Assembly: GCA_033297205.1 (NCBI GenBank)
Contig: MU859073.1
Coordinates: 248,001 to 312,000, forward strand
Direction of reading: 5' to 3'
DNA: 64,000 nucleotides
DNA from: Pseudoneurospora amorphoporcata
Lineage: Eukaryota > Ascomycota > Sordariomycetes > Sordariales > Sordariaceae
The notes below the pieces were generated by a model. The model worked only from the letters and a program-made list of their open reading frames with translations, ran no database searches and was not told the DNA's origin. Below, piece by piece: positions 10,405 through 21,834 of this stretch (its first letter is position 1; each line of letters begins with the position of its first letter). A program made the translations under genes and the position numbers.

Positions 10405-13254
10405 TTTGGCCAACCTCTCAAGAATTGGGCAGAGACTGGGCCACTGTGAGGATGTTCATGCGGCGCGTCTCGCCTCTTTTTTTTATGGGCGTCCTTTCGT
10501 GTGAGGTTCGTGAGTCCCTTGGTCGATAGAAATAGGAAATGAAGTCGCACACTCGTCGATGGTGGACGCGTTAAAGTCGCGGGGTTGCGGCGTCCGATGG
10601 AGCATGGGACCAGGCAGAGTAGCGCGAACTGCACGTACTCACGGGATCTGCTATTGACAGAGTGGCTTGCCAGGCGGCGTGCCTGGCTGCCTGACTCACA
10701 GCTGCCAAGCGATCGGCTGCCGAAAGCAGATGAAGCCAAGACTGCCAAGCCTCGACCATGCGCATGCATGTGGAGAGAATGGTCCAAGCTTTATCTGGAG
10801 AATCCGCTCTGCAGGAGACATGGCTCCACCAGCCCGCCGCTGCATGCTTTTTATCCAGTGAGAAGATCGAGAAAGGATTAGCCAGGCGAAGGGTCCGGAT
10901 GTTTTCGTCCGAGAGTGGATACCAGAACCTCAAGTGTGTAAAAAATCCACTTACACGACATTTTGTCCGCGATTTCCAGGTGGCCGACGGTTCCCAACAC
11001 AGTCCCCAACACAGTCCCCAACCAAGACGGTGGCATCTCCGGACAACCACGAGGTATTCCCGAGCATGTTTTCGCGAACCTGTCTGATTCCAGTGCAGTG
11101 TTTGGGCGCGTTTCCCATCCACGATAAAGCGATGTCGAATGTTTACCAATCACGGTGACCGGCGACAAGCCCGAAGTGGCAAGGAAGCCCAGCCCAGCGA
11201 AGGGGTCTTTGAGGGGCCGCGCAGTTTTGGGGGGGGCATCTGTTTTGAGCAGATTTGAAGGGACGCGAGCAGCAGAGGCCATCGAATACTGTGGGATGGT
11301 ACGATGTGGCCTGAGATGGTGAGGTAAGTAAACCGAAGGTAGGTATCTGTACAAGTCAGCGTTCTGGTTTACCATTGAACCAGAGACTTCGTGCGTACCG
11401 GTTCTTGGATCTCGCTGACGAAAGCCGAGGTAGGTATCACAAAGAACGCCGCAACCCCCTTCTTCTTTCCATGACTCGTGTGCTTGCAAGGACGTGTAAT
11501 TCAAGCTGTGCTCCCTATCTGAATCCTATGTCAAAGAGGTAAAAAAAGGTACCTCACAACGTGGACCCTCCGCCTGCCTCCGACTCGGGATACCCATACG
11601 TAAGTTTCTACGTTTCTTACATCTTAAACAGGGAGCAGACGGGCCATCTGAAGTGGCTGAGAGACGAGTGACGAGTAATAACGAACGGTGCCGTTCCCGA
11701 TTCCTTGGCTTTTCCCTCGATTTCGAAAAAGTCCCTGAATTTTTACTTGGTTGCGGTACCTACCTTGGGCCGACTTTGGGGTCCTGTATCTTCCGCATCT
11801 CCCGTTCCCCCCCTCCAAAGAGAGGCCCTACCAACCATCCCGACATCCGGATCACCAATCCTTCATCCTTCCCATCCAGCAGCAGCCAGCTGTCCAGGGC
11901 CAACAAAGGCGGTTGTTGTGTATGTTGTGTTGGGTTGTGTGTATGTACTTTGCTCGGTTCGAGTTGCATATCTCCCGCTTTTGGTCCGAGTTCATCCATC
12001 TCAACTACGACGTCTACAACGTAACTAGTGGAAACAGGACGCATGGTGCCATAACAGCTGACCAGCTCGGCCTATCAAGACTGACAGCAGTGACAATATC
12101 TTGGTTCCATGTCTGTTGGACCCTGTCACCCAATGCCACCGCTTCTTCCTTCAATATTCTACCTCGTACCTAGCTCCTCACTGCGCAACAACCTTCAAGC
12201 CACGCCAGGCCTACAAAGTACTACGACACGGCACGGCAGAGCAGATTGGATTGGCGGTAATACCTAGCAGGTTGGTAACAACCAAGTTTCCTGCTGTAAC
12301 CACTACGACCCTCGAAGCGCGAGCCACTGCACGACCATAGCATTCCACCACCACGGCACCAGCAAAGCAATAAAGGTATTGAGTCTGAAAGAGGGGACTT
12401 TGGGGGCTCAGTTCAAGATTCCCATCTGCCATCCCAGAAATCCCATCCCTTCTCGTCAAGGGCGCCATTCCTCCAGGTCCAGGTCATCATCACTCGCCCA
12501 CCTCCCCCGCTACGTACCATCCTTACCGGGCTTGTTCATTTCTCTGATCGACAACACCCTTTGCCTTTTTTTCTTTTGTTTGCTGCTGCCCCGCGGTTTT
12601 TGGACGTCCAAAACAGACGTCGACTTGTTCTCGCAGCACTTCACCTTTATTACGATATCTGCTGCAGTTCGGCCTGAGTCGAGTTCTGAATGCAGCCCTG
12701 AATCCAATCCACTAAAAGCACCGACTACAAAGTCCTCCACAGCACAACGCCGCCATCAAAAGCACTGGGACTGACTGGAATATCGCCCCGTACCCCATCC
12801 TTCAAATACGGCGCGACACGGCAGTCAGATGCAGAAAACAATCCAGCAATACATATCGCATGGGGGACTAACCTAACCAAACCTCAACGAATTGCGCGCT
12901 TGTGTTGCTGTTAGTAGTCCGTCCAAAGCGGGCTCCTTCTTCAGCTCATCCACCGCCGAAAAGTCAGGAACCACCAGGAACCACGCAGCAGCCGCAACGA
13001 GCAGCAGCGGCAACATTGAACAGCAGCAGCCGCCAATACTTCCCACCTCCCCCTTGGCCAAAAAAAAAAAAAAAGAATAAAAAAAAAAAGAATAAACTGA
13101 AAAAAGAATAAAAAAGGAAAGAAAGAAAAAGAAAAAGAAAAAGAAAACGGTGGTTTTCTTCGATGCGCCGCCGCCGTCAACACCTGCAATTGTCAGATTG
13201 CCGCCATCTCGCCGCCTCACCACTACTACCTACACTACTACAACCACCAGAACA
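10405..13254. promoter_or_regulatory. Shared divergent upstream region of RAD50 and wc-2
   Basis: 2.85 kb between two divergent start codons. It must hold the RAD50 promoter and the wc-2 promoter and leader. Visible items: a 12-nt tandem repeat (CCCAACACAGTC, 2.5 copies) at 10993-11022, several GGTAGGTA/GGTACCTA motifs (about 11340, 11427, 11755), and a pyrimidine-rich stretch followed by an A-rich stretch before the wc-2 ATG. Open frames here overlap each other on both strands and look like chance. Transcription start sites cannot be read from the sequence. Confidence 0.6.
13060..13149 (+). repeat. A-rich low-complexity tract in the wc-2 leader
   Basis: Fifteen A residues at 13060-13074, then AAAAG/AAAGA-type purine sequence to about 13149. 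It ends about 105 nt before the wc-2 start codon and probably lies in the 5' UTR. Confidence 0.9.
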
Positions 13255-13411
13255 ATGTCTCACGGACAGCCTCCACCCGGATCCAGCATGTATGGCTTTG
13301 GAGCCATGGGGATGGGACCCGGCATGGGAACGGGCATGGGAACCGGCATGTCAGCCTCGCAGGTGCGCAGCAAGCAGCAGCAAGCAGCATTTTTCTTTTA
13401 TTTCCCCATGA
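13163..13411 (+). other. Upstream open reading frame overlapping the wc-2 start codon
   Basis: An ATG at 13163 opens an 82-codon frame that ends at 13411, past the wc-2 start at 13255, in a different frame. Its context is weak (T at -3), whereas the wc-2 ATG has A at -3 (AACAATGTC). If it lies in the mRNA it could lower wc-2 translation except through leaky scanning. Its peptide has no recognisable similarity. An intron in the leader could remove it. Confidence 0.4.
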
Positions 13412-15057
13412 TGTTCTTACATATGCTGGACGAAAATGACTTTCAAGCTAACGATAGGCCGCTTGATCGGCCTTCAAGCTGCAGATGACTTCTGACCCAC
13501 AGGACATGATGTCGCTTCTGGACACTTCGGTGTTTTCTGGGTTTGACGGAATGTCGATGAGTCTCGATGTCGGCGATTCCATGTCAAGCCCCTTCACCCC
13601 GGTCTCGGTCCAGCCACCCCTCCCTGCGTTACCTGCAGGGCCAAGTCACGTTGGGGTGCGCGGCGGTCACGGGGCCCCCGACCAGCTATTTTCCCCCGAC
13701 GACGTTATTGCGACCAGCATGCCCAGCGCCGGACCGATGATCGCCACGCCTACCACCACCACCTCAGGACCCTCGGCCGGCCCTTCGTCGGGCGGCGGAA
13801 GCACCCTGACCGAATTCACCAAGCGTCGCAATTGGCCCGCCAAAGTCGTCGAAGAGCTCCAGGACTGGGAACACATTCTGGATGCCAACGGCCGGATAAA
13901 GCATGTCTCGCCCAGCGTAGAGCCCCTGACCGGCTATAAGCCGTCCGAAATCATTGACCTGTTCCTCAGGGACCTGATCCACCCAGATGACGTCGGGGTC
14001 TTCACCGCGGAGATGCACGAAGCTATTGCGACGGGATCCCAATTGCGACTATTCTACCGGTTCCGGAAAAAGGATGGAAACTGGACCATTTTCGAGACTG
14101 TCGGTCATGCGCACATCGCCGCCGCCAAGTTTGCACCCAATCCGCAGAACCAGTCGCCCTTCTGCCAGGCCGTTTTCATGATGGCTAGGCCCTACCCAAC
14201 CAAGAACGCGGGTCTGTTGGATTCCTTCCTGGAGCATAAGATCGAGAACGAGAGACTGAAGCGCAGGATTGCCGAGCTGCGCAGAGAAGAGCAGGAGGAG
14301 CAAGAAGAGTCGCAGAGGACATGGCGGATGAGCCAGGAGGGACGATCTGATGTTACGCCGTCGGACGATACCACGACCCAGCTGGGAATGACGCCTTTCT
14401 ACATCCCACTGAATGCCCAAGCCGACGTTATGATGCCGCCACCTAGCCAGCCGGCGTCGTCGCTCAACATTGCGCTGACGCGGGAGAACCTGGAGGGCAT
14501 TGCGGGAAGCCGGCCGGACTCTATACGCGAAAAAATGTTACGTTATGAGGGTAATCACGCAGACACGATCGAAATGCTTACAGGGCTGAAATATCAGGAG
14601 GGTGAAAGAAGTCATGGTATTACAACGGGCAACGCCAGCCCGACGCTTATTAAGGGTGATGTGGGAATTGCGATCCCACTAGACCGAGATCCTCGGACGG
14701 GAGAGAAGAAGAAGAAGATGAAAGTTGCAGAGGAATACGTGTGCACCGACTGCGGTAATTACCACCCTCCCCTCTTATCCTCCTCCCCCCCGGCCCCCCC
14801 CCCCCCCCCCGGGGGGTCACCCCTCTCCCGAAATAGTTTCTTCGTGACTTTCAGTTGCTGACAAGGATGCTGAAACAGGTACGCTCGATTCACCCGAATG
14901 GCGAAAAGGCCCCAGTGGACCCAAGACACTCTGTAACGCATGCGGTCTTCGCTGGGCGAAGAAAGAGAAGAAGAAGAACGCCAACAATAACAACGGCGGC
15001 GGAGGTATGGGCGGTCACAACGACAACCATACACCCATGGGCGATAATATGGGATAG
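13255..15057 (+). CDS. wc-2: WHITE COLLAR-2, PAS/GATA transcription factor of the White Collar Complex
   Basis: Nuclear transcription factor that pairs with WC-1 through PAS domains to form the White Collar Complex, the blue-light-responsive activator of frq and many light genes. Exons are 13255-13362, 13485-14754 and 14879-15057 (518 residues). Intron 1 has donor GTGCGC and acceptor CTGCAG; intron 2 (124 nt, GTAATT..ACAG) splits the zinc finger after CTDCG. Exon 1 encodes a Gly/Met repeat (MGTGMGTGM). The PAS domain spans about residues 160-250 and includes DWEHILDANGRIKHVSPSVE and LIHPDDV. A charged coiled segment with EERRE-like Glu/Arg repeats follows. The GATA finger, about residues 456-481, is CTDC-X18-CNAC, completed only after splicing, and the tail is Lys- then Asn/Gly-rich. 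N. crassa WC-2 is reported slightly longer (about 530), so a small exon-boundary difference is possible. Confidence 0.97.
14794..14816 (+). repeat. C17-G6 tract inside wc-2 intron 2
   Basis: Seventeen C then six G, within the intron that divides the zinc-finger codons. It could fold into a short hairpin and is likely to be length-variable or misread. Confidence 0.95.
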
Positions 15058-17427
15058 TGCGATGAAGATGCGCAATGATATCGTCACGAATTTTCCACGC
15101 GGCTACATATATACGCAACAAAATTCGAAACCGCTCTTAACATAATCTCGACATTCGTCCAAGATCCCGCACCGCAACAAACGGTCGGCGCATTTGCCCT
15201 TCAGGTTGAGAAAAAAAAAAAGACCAAGTTTATAGAAGAGCGAGGAAGAGAAACTACGACTGAAGCGGGGTTAGACATGTTATCGGACATTCCTTGCTGT
15301 GGGTTTTGGAAGGAAGGGAGGACTAGGAGATACTAGACAAGGCAAAAAGGTGTGCCGGGGCGCGCGGGTGCATGAGGAAAGAGACGGGACCAACGAAGCA
15401 GAACGGCACCGATTCCGCGTTGCCTGGTTCGCGGAGCAGTCCTTGCCCTGACATGCGCAGCTTAGCTTTGTGGGCCGTCCCGGGACGTGCCTAGGAAGAG
15501 CCGGAGGTGCATGGTACGATGAGCAGCAGATCGGGAAAAAAAAATCTGGCATCGTTTCGAGACGCACTTTTTTTTTTCTTTCTTTTGGATGGATATCATC
15601 GGGAACCGGTTTGGTTTGGCTTTGGATGGGTGAGAAAGGAATTGTTCACGCCGCCCTCGCCGGCGAGTGAGTTTTTACCAAGCGATGAACGGAAACAAAG
15701 GGCGTACGCGAGAGAAAGGGGTTACTATACCACCATGTTAAACGCGTGCATTTGAATGATGATGAGCCACCGCTGCCACACCTGCTGGTACTAAAGCTTT
15801 TTGGTTATCAAACGGGCTGCTAATGCCGGGCCCAACGTCATATTGTTACAGTGAGATGGTGATTGCCGGTCTTGGAGCGCTGTTTGACCGGCACCTTAGG
15901 TAGCCGTATTGGGTTCACTCGGCGGCTGAGGTACGTTGCATTTGAGGAATTCATAGGATTCTCGATGGGCAGATGATGGGACTTTACCAACAGGGATAAC
16001 GAATATCACGAGAAAGATCAAAGCTTATTTACGGAGGAGCAGGTCAAACTGAGGTCAAGGCTGAAGCACGCGACGGTAAGCAGAGGGGCAAGGAATCCAA
16101 CCCAGCGAGGATACGTCCGAGATCCACAGAACGTCTTCGCCCATACTTTATCGATTCGCCCTGCGACTGGCACTCGTTCCCGTGGAAAAGGATGCAAACC
16201 GCCAAATGGAGTTTGATTCAACGGTAGATGCCCGTCGGTGTTCCACGAGCGATACCGTTCTAGCGTCACTACGTATCACGGTGGCTTGACTTGTGTGTTA
16301 GAGTTATCAAATGGTCAAGACTCAAGAAGAGGGATGGGACGGACGACCTGGCCGAGCCAAACGGAATCGCTGGCGACCGAGCCGAAAAACTGTACGGTAT
16401 GAAGGGTTTAGGTTCAAGCACGACGGAGACCCTGCTTGCTTTGAGGGTGGTTGGGTACCTGCTTAACCGCTTCCAAAGGCGACGAGATATTAGTATTCCG
16501 TCAGAAGCGCCTGAGGTCCTGAGACCTCCGAGAAGGGAGGGGGTTTCGGGTTCAGCTTTTCTCTCCAGTCTCCAGCGACCAGGGCAGCGGCCCAGCGCCC
16601 AGACTCGCCCGCAGCTTCACATCCACTTGGGTGTTCCCTTCTTGGACCAACGGCTCTCCTCCTATCGATAAGCGCGATAAGGGGGGGATAAGCGATCTGA
16701 TGATTGCACCGCCCACTGCTACCCCGCAGAAACGTCATGCTTGGAGTCGTATTAGAGCTAGGTAGCTACACCTGGGAGCTCATCAGCAGCTCCAGAGCCC
16801 AGAGCCCAAAGAGCTCGAAGGGTAAAATCCCCCGGGGAAGGAGGAGGTAACCGGACGAAGAAACGAACCGTTTGGCCTTCAAGTTTTCCTTGGGCCGGTC
16901 AGGAATATAGATGGTGCGAGTTCGAGTTGATCCGAAGATTCACGGACTGGCTACGTTACTGCGTTACCACATCTAGACCATCCATCAGCTCAATGCTCCA
17001 TTTACTAACGGGCCTGGCGGGGAGAAAGGGTTAAGGAGGCGAAGAAGGATGGGGAGCACAGAAAGGTCAGGAGGCCGCCCGCTTTAACAGTCATGGCAGT
17101 CCAGTTGGGTTGACATGGACGGAAATTGACTCATCTTGCCTTGATACCTTACCTTGCTTTGCTTGAGGTGACCTTCAGGCACTTGCAATCTGTACCCTGT
17201 GCCTACATTACGTGCAGGTTGTTGGGTACCGAGCGTTGAGCTTATCGATGTACTACGTACAGCCAGCAGCCAGGAAGCAGGTCCCCTTCTTTCTCCAGCT
17301 CTTCTCCACCTTTTTCCCAACGTCTAGAACTACATCTTGTCTTGCATTTCCTATCAGGCACATACACCATACACCGTACACATTTGTACATCAACCTATC
17401 TTGAGACATACACAAAAACCAGACACA
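15058..17427. other. Intergenic region: wc-2 3' side and upstream of the DUF7721 gene
   Basis: 2.37 kb that should hold the wc-2 3' UTR and the promoter of the next gene. Short frames on both strands are unsupported. Short A and T runs occur at about 15211 and 15538-15580. Just before the start at 17428 the sequence is rich in C and A (ACATACACCATACACC type), a common look for Neurospora leaders. Confidence 0.6.
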
Positions 17428-18517
17428 ATGGACAGATTCATCAGCAAGGTTGTTGACAAGGTCACTGGTGATGACGATGACGACAAGAAGCAGCAGGGTA
17501 AGTTCAGATCCGCTTCCAGCTTTGTTACCCACCATCCTTCTTCTTGGACTCCTCCTTGGAACCTAACCTGCGCGCGGCGACATGATACATGATTCTAACT
17601 TGCGCTTCCTCTATTCATAGGCAACCAGTTCTCAGGCCAACAATACATCGGCGGACATCAACAGCAGCAGCAGCAATACTCTGGCGGACAATTCCCGTCT
17701 GGCGGCGGTGACTGTACGTAACACCACATGCCCTACCCAAGTTGTTTCATGGGTGTTATTGCGCTTTCTAACATGCGCATACCTATTGCAGTCGCACACG
17801 GCGGCGCTTACCCTGCTGGCGGCGGCTATGCCTTCGAGGAGGACGATGACTTCCGCGGCGCGGCCAACCACGCGGCCAACCACGCCGAAGAGGACGAGAG
17901 CTTCTTCTCGAGCATCCTAAACAGCCTCAGCTCCAAGAAGCAGCAGGTTGCTGAGGAGGATATTGATGAGGATGGTTAGTAGCATTTTTCTCCATGCGCC
18001 CGCGCTCCCCCAGTCTTCTTCCCCTTCCCCTCCCAGTCCATGGCCCATCCAATCCATCTTCGGGCTCATCATAGCATGCCTGTATCGCTAACGACCTCAC
18101 CCCCCAAAAACAGAAGCAGTCCGCGCCCACAAAACTTTCTACTCCTCCTCCGCCTTCTCGCCCACCTCCGAAACGCCCGAGGCGACCTCTTCGGGAATGG
18201 GCAGCGCCGCTGCCCTGCAAGCGCTCAAGCTGTTTACCTCGGGATCCTTCTCGAGTTCGCAGTCGCAGTCGCAGAGCGCCTTCATCGGCCTGGCCATGTC
18301 GCAGGCCTCCAAGCTGTTCGACCAGCAGGCGTCGGCCGGTAAGGTGTCGGAGGGCACGGACAAGCAGAGCGTGGTGATGAAGGCGGGCGAGATGGCGCTC
18401 AAGATGTACCTCAAGAGCCAGGGCACTCAGCAGACGAGCTCGTCGCACACGCAGACGCAGGAGAGCTCGAGCGGGCTTGGTGGGTTGTTAAACATTGCTG
18501 GCAAGTACTTGAAGTAA
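17428..18517 (+). CDS. DUF7721 / 'beta-flanking protein'-type small protein
   Basis: Function unknown. Exons are 17428-17497, 17621-17713, 17792-17974 and 18114-18517, giving 249 residues; all introns have canonical ends (GTAAGT, GTACGT, GTTAGT donors; TAG/CAG acceptors). The N-terminus MDRFISKVVDKV is a short amphipathic helix, followed by a Gly/Gln-rich region with a run of six Gln. Residues about 55-110 are His/Glu/Asp-rich (ANHAANHAEEDESFFSSIL). The C-terminal half has the family motifs DEDEAVRAHKTFY, GSAAALQALKLFTSG, SAFIGLAMSQASKLFDQQ and MALKMYLKSQ, which I recall from fungal proteins labelled DUF7721 or beta-flanking protein. It has no signal peptide or membrane segment, so it is probably cytosolic. 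Its 3' end faces the D-lactate dehydrogenase gene across 390 bp. Confidence 0.8.
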
Positions 18518-18907
18518 AGCGAGCGTGCTGGAATGTATTCTCTTTGAGGGAAAGGGGACCGGAAGGTTTATCAGCGGCCGGGGTTAAGGTGTAAAGGAAA
18601 TGATCTCGTGAAGAAAACGAGGGATGATGAAGTGATGAATACGACTATTTACAGTTGCGAAAATTGAAGGTCCCATGATTTGCGCTCCTGACTGCGTTTA
18701 GTGAGGTATAGATAGGTACGTGAAGTGTAGTATCTGTCTAGTTATAGGTACTGAAAGAGTGATGAACAGTTCTAGGGAGAAAGCGGCAATAAGAATATCA
18801 GGGTATAACCAGGAAACCGCTCTAAAACCGTACAAGCCACCTTTTTATCAAACCACGCCGCTTTATACACACACCGCCATAGTCGAGCCTGAATATCCGA
18901 AGTCTTC
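18518..18907. other. Short convergent 3' intergenic region
   Basis: 390 bp between the stop codons of the DUF7721 and D-lactate dehydrogenase genes, presumably both 3' UTRs. No clear AATAAA noticed on either strand and no other feature. Confidence 0.6.
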
Positions 18908-20837
18908 TTACCACTCCTGAACCTCACCGGCCTCAGGCTTCTGCATGCGAACAACCTTGTCGCAGTTGAGGATGCACTTGGGGTCAAGAGCCTGCTTGAT
19001 CTGTTTGTGGAAAAAGAGGTTTAGTTAGCGGCTGATTGGATTTTCAGACTCAAAATGATTTAGACTTACCTTTCTCATGGTATCAACAGTAGTCTCACCC
19101 AGCTCATGGGGGAGATAATCACGCTTGACGAGACCGACACCGTGCTCACCAGTAACGGTGCCCTCCATCTCCACCGCGCGCTTCACCATGCGGTGGACGC
19201 AGTCCTCAGCCAACTTCCTCTCGGCATCATTGTAGAGGAGGAGGATATGGAAGTTGCCATCACCGACGTGGCCGACGATGGAGCTCTTAAGCCCACTCTT
19301 CTTCAGGTCGTCCTTGGTCAGCTCAATAATGTCGGGAAGTCTGCTCATGGGCACAGCGACATCGCCGGTCCAGATGTGGTCATCGGGCCTCTTGATGCTC
19401 AAGGTGCTCCACAGAGCCTCCTTGCGCGCGCTCCAAAGCTCGGCCTGCTCGTCGTTGTCCTTGGCAAACTCGAACGTCTGGCCGCCCGTCTGCCTGGAGA
19501 GCTGCTGCACAATGGCCACCTGCTCCTTGACGCCGGTGGGGGTGCCGCTGAACTTGAAGAAGATGGTGGGCGCCTCCTTCCACTGGCGGGTGGTGACGCC
19601 GGCCTGGTTGATGATGCGCATCTGGTCGTCATCGAGTATCTCAACAGCGGCAACGGGGACACCGTTGGCGACGACGGAGGCGACGCAGGAGGCGGCCTCG
19701 CGGATGGACTTGAAGCTGACGACGGCGACGGACTCGGAGGCAGGCTTGACGGTGAGCTTAAGGGTGGCTTCGGTGACGAGACCGAGGGTGCCCTCGGATC
19801 CGATGAAGAGCTTGGTCAGGTCGTAGCCGGCGGACGACTTGCGCGGGCGCTGGCGGGTCTTGATGACGGTGCCGTCGGCGAGGACGACGGTCAGGGACAG
19901 AACCCACTCGCGCATGGTGCCGTAGCGGTAGGCGTTGGTGCCGCTGCAGCCGGTGCCGATCATGCCGCCGATCTGGGCGCCCGGGCCCGGGTCGGGAGGG
20001 AAGAAGAGGTTGTCCTTGGCCAGGTCCTCGTTAAGATCCTGCCAACCGACGGCGGGCTGGACGACCACGTCGAGATCCTCCTTGTGCAGAGCCAGAACCT
20101 TGTTCATGCGGCGGAAGTCGACGCAGATGCCGCCGCGGGTCGGGGTGAACTGGCCCTCGATGGAGGTGCCGCCGCTGTAGCCGACGACGGGGATGACGCG
20201 GGAGTGGCACACCTTCATAATCTCGGACACCTCCTCGGTGGTGGAGGGGTAGACGATGCAGAAGGGCTTGTGGGCGGCATCGGACTGGTGGGAGGACCAG
20301 TCCGAGTTGGAGTGCTCCTCAAGATCGTAGCCGGCGGTGCTGACGTTCTCTTGGCCGACAATCTTCACAAAGTCGGCCCAGGCGGCCTCGAGGTTGGCCT
20401 TGCCGGTGTCGTGTCTTGGGGGAGTGGTCTTGGCGAGAGGGAGGGTAGAATCGGGAGAGACCTCGCCCCTAGGATACTGGGTGCCCACGAGCCAGCCCAG
20501 ACCGGCCGTTAAGATGAGGACTGCGTGCGCATTCGTATGGTTAGCCTGGAGCTTGCTGGCGCGTCAACCAAGGTTTTGACGGGGACTTCATACGGCCAGT
20601 GAGAGAGAAGTTGTTCCAGCCAGCACGCGAATCACGGTAGGCGGCCATGCGGATGCGCTCGGCCTGCTCGCGCTCCAGGCGCTGCGTGACACTCTCGGTC
20701 AACTGGCCCTTGAAGCTGCCCTTGACCTTGTTGTTGGAGGAGTATGACCGGGCAGACCGGCTGCCGCTAAGGGAGAAATTGGGCCTGACGGCGACCCGGC
20801 CGAGGCCCTTGGAAGCCCTGCTCGCGAGCTGCGACAT
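18908..20837 (-). CDS. D-lactate dehydrogenase (cytochrome), mitochondrial, FAD-linked
   Basis: Oxidises D-lactate to pyruvate and passes electrons to cytochrome c; DLD1 type, FAD-binding PCMH family. Exons are 20837-20594, 20520-19070 and 19000-18908 (595 residues). Intron 1 is GTATGA..GCAG, intron 2 GTAAGT..ACAG. The N-terminus (MSQLASRASKGLGRVAVRP) is Arg/Ser-rich without acidic residues, as in a mitochondrial presequence. Splicing of exon 1 to 2 creates a hydrophobic stretch, LLILTAGLGWLVG, at about residues 82-94, a likely inner-membrane anchor. The FAD half has PVVGYSGGTSIEGQ, FFPPDPGPGAQIGGM and LFIGSEGTLGLVTEA; the C-terminal half has HVGDGNFHILL and TGEHGVGLVKRDYL, the metal/substrate-site motifs. 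Exon 3 supplies the usual end (DPKCILNCDKVV). An alternative in this family is 2-hydroxyglutarate dehydrogenase; the presequence and motif set favour D-lactate. Confidence 0.93.
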
Positions 20838-21834
20838 TGTTGTAGCTACGGTAGTTGTAACTATGGCTGCTGCAGGTTGGGAGTCGGAGAAACTCTGCAG
20901 TCTTTAGGTAAAATAGTCCTGATGGGATGGGCTTGTGTAATGATGTGCTTTGAATGATGTGAACGGCCCGCGGGGATTACCTTGGCGACGGCTGTTGACT
21001 GCCCGGCCTGGCGGCGGGGAGTCGGCCGGGCCCGATGAGGAGAAAGTGGAGAATGGTGCTCCAACTTTGCACGGCGAACGGAGCGGACTCGTCACTCGTG
21101 GGAGTTCGTGAGGGGAACTGGAGCTCCCCCTCGTCGGTCTTCGCTCTTTCTTCGGCCGTCTCGGTTGTGATTGTGCCGAAGTCCATCGGGTCCATCCTGC
21201 TTTCTTTTGTACACCATTAAACCGTGAATATCCTTGCATATCCACCGGTATCCGCGTGCTGGTTCGTGCGGTGTCGCGCCCCGGATGCCGATCGATGGTG
21301 GTTTTTGCTGTGATCAACACGGCCGATGTGACATCGCTCCAGCAGACGTCGGCAGAAATCTTTAAGCTTTAATCCACTCAAACTTCTTCCATGGAACATT
21401 CGACCAGCAGATCACCTTCAACGAGAAAGACCTTTAAAAGGCCGGAAGAAGCTCAGCTCCGATGCCGGTGCAGGCCCCCGAGTCATGGCTCCGATCCGGT
21501 CCCGGCTGAACCGGACGACTTGGACCGGGCCGTCCCGGTAGACGCCTTATCGATTTTCCATGTTACCCGGCCGGCATGTCCTGGTATCAACTTTGGCGGG
21601 TGAATCTACTGGCCGGCATTCGCTCGCTGCCCACAAGCTCAACGACAAGCGTCGCTGGGTGTCTACCTATCATAACCCATTGGCCACTCATCGTTTACAC
21701 ATAAGCAGTTCAAACGAGGTCTTCAGGCAAATGTCCCTGTACACATTCTTAATGCACCACACCTCTTGAGTTTGTTCATCCAAAGCCGTCGTGATCCCTT
21801 CACATCTGCATCGTTCTTCACCTCACCAGCGCAC
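20838..21834. other. Intergenic: upstream of D-lactate dehydrogenase, downstream of the amidase
   Basis: About 1 kb between two minus-strand genes. The overlapping short frames at 20.86-21.4 kb on the minus strand begin far from the gene start and have no recognisable similarity. It should hold the D-lactate dehydrogenase promoter and the amidase 3' UTR. Confidence 0.6.

Noticed and set aside
10405..10413. RAD50 start at 10413
   Set aside because: The codon at 10413-10411 is TTG; the first ATG in frame is at 10404 and has good context.
10317..11504. Minus-strand frames of 150-208 codons upstream of RAD50
   Set aside because: They overlap each other and the first RAD50 exon in wrong frames, with no recognisable motif; explained by composition of the promoter region.
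13150..13254. N-terminal extension of WC-2 from 13150
   Set aside because: The codon at 13150 is GTG, not ATG; the first in-frame ATG is 13255, with a strong context and the expected MSHGQ start.
19106..20512. 468-codon plus-strand frame antisense to D-lactate dehydrogenase
   Set aside because: Gly/Asp/Ala/Val-rich mirror of GC-rich coding sequence on the other strand; a typical shadow frame.
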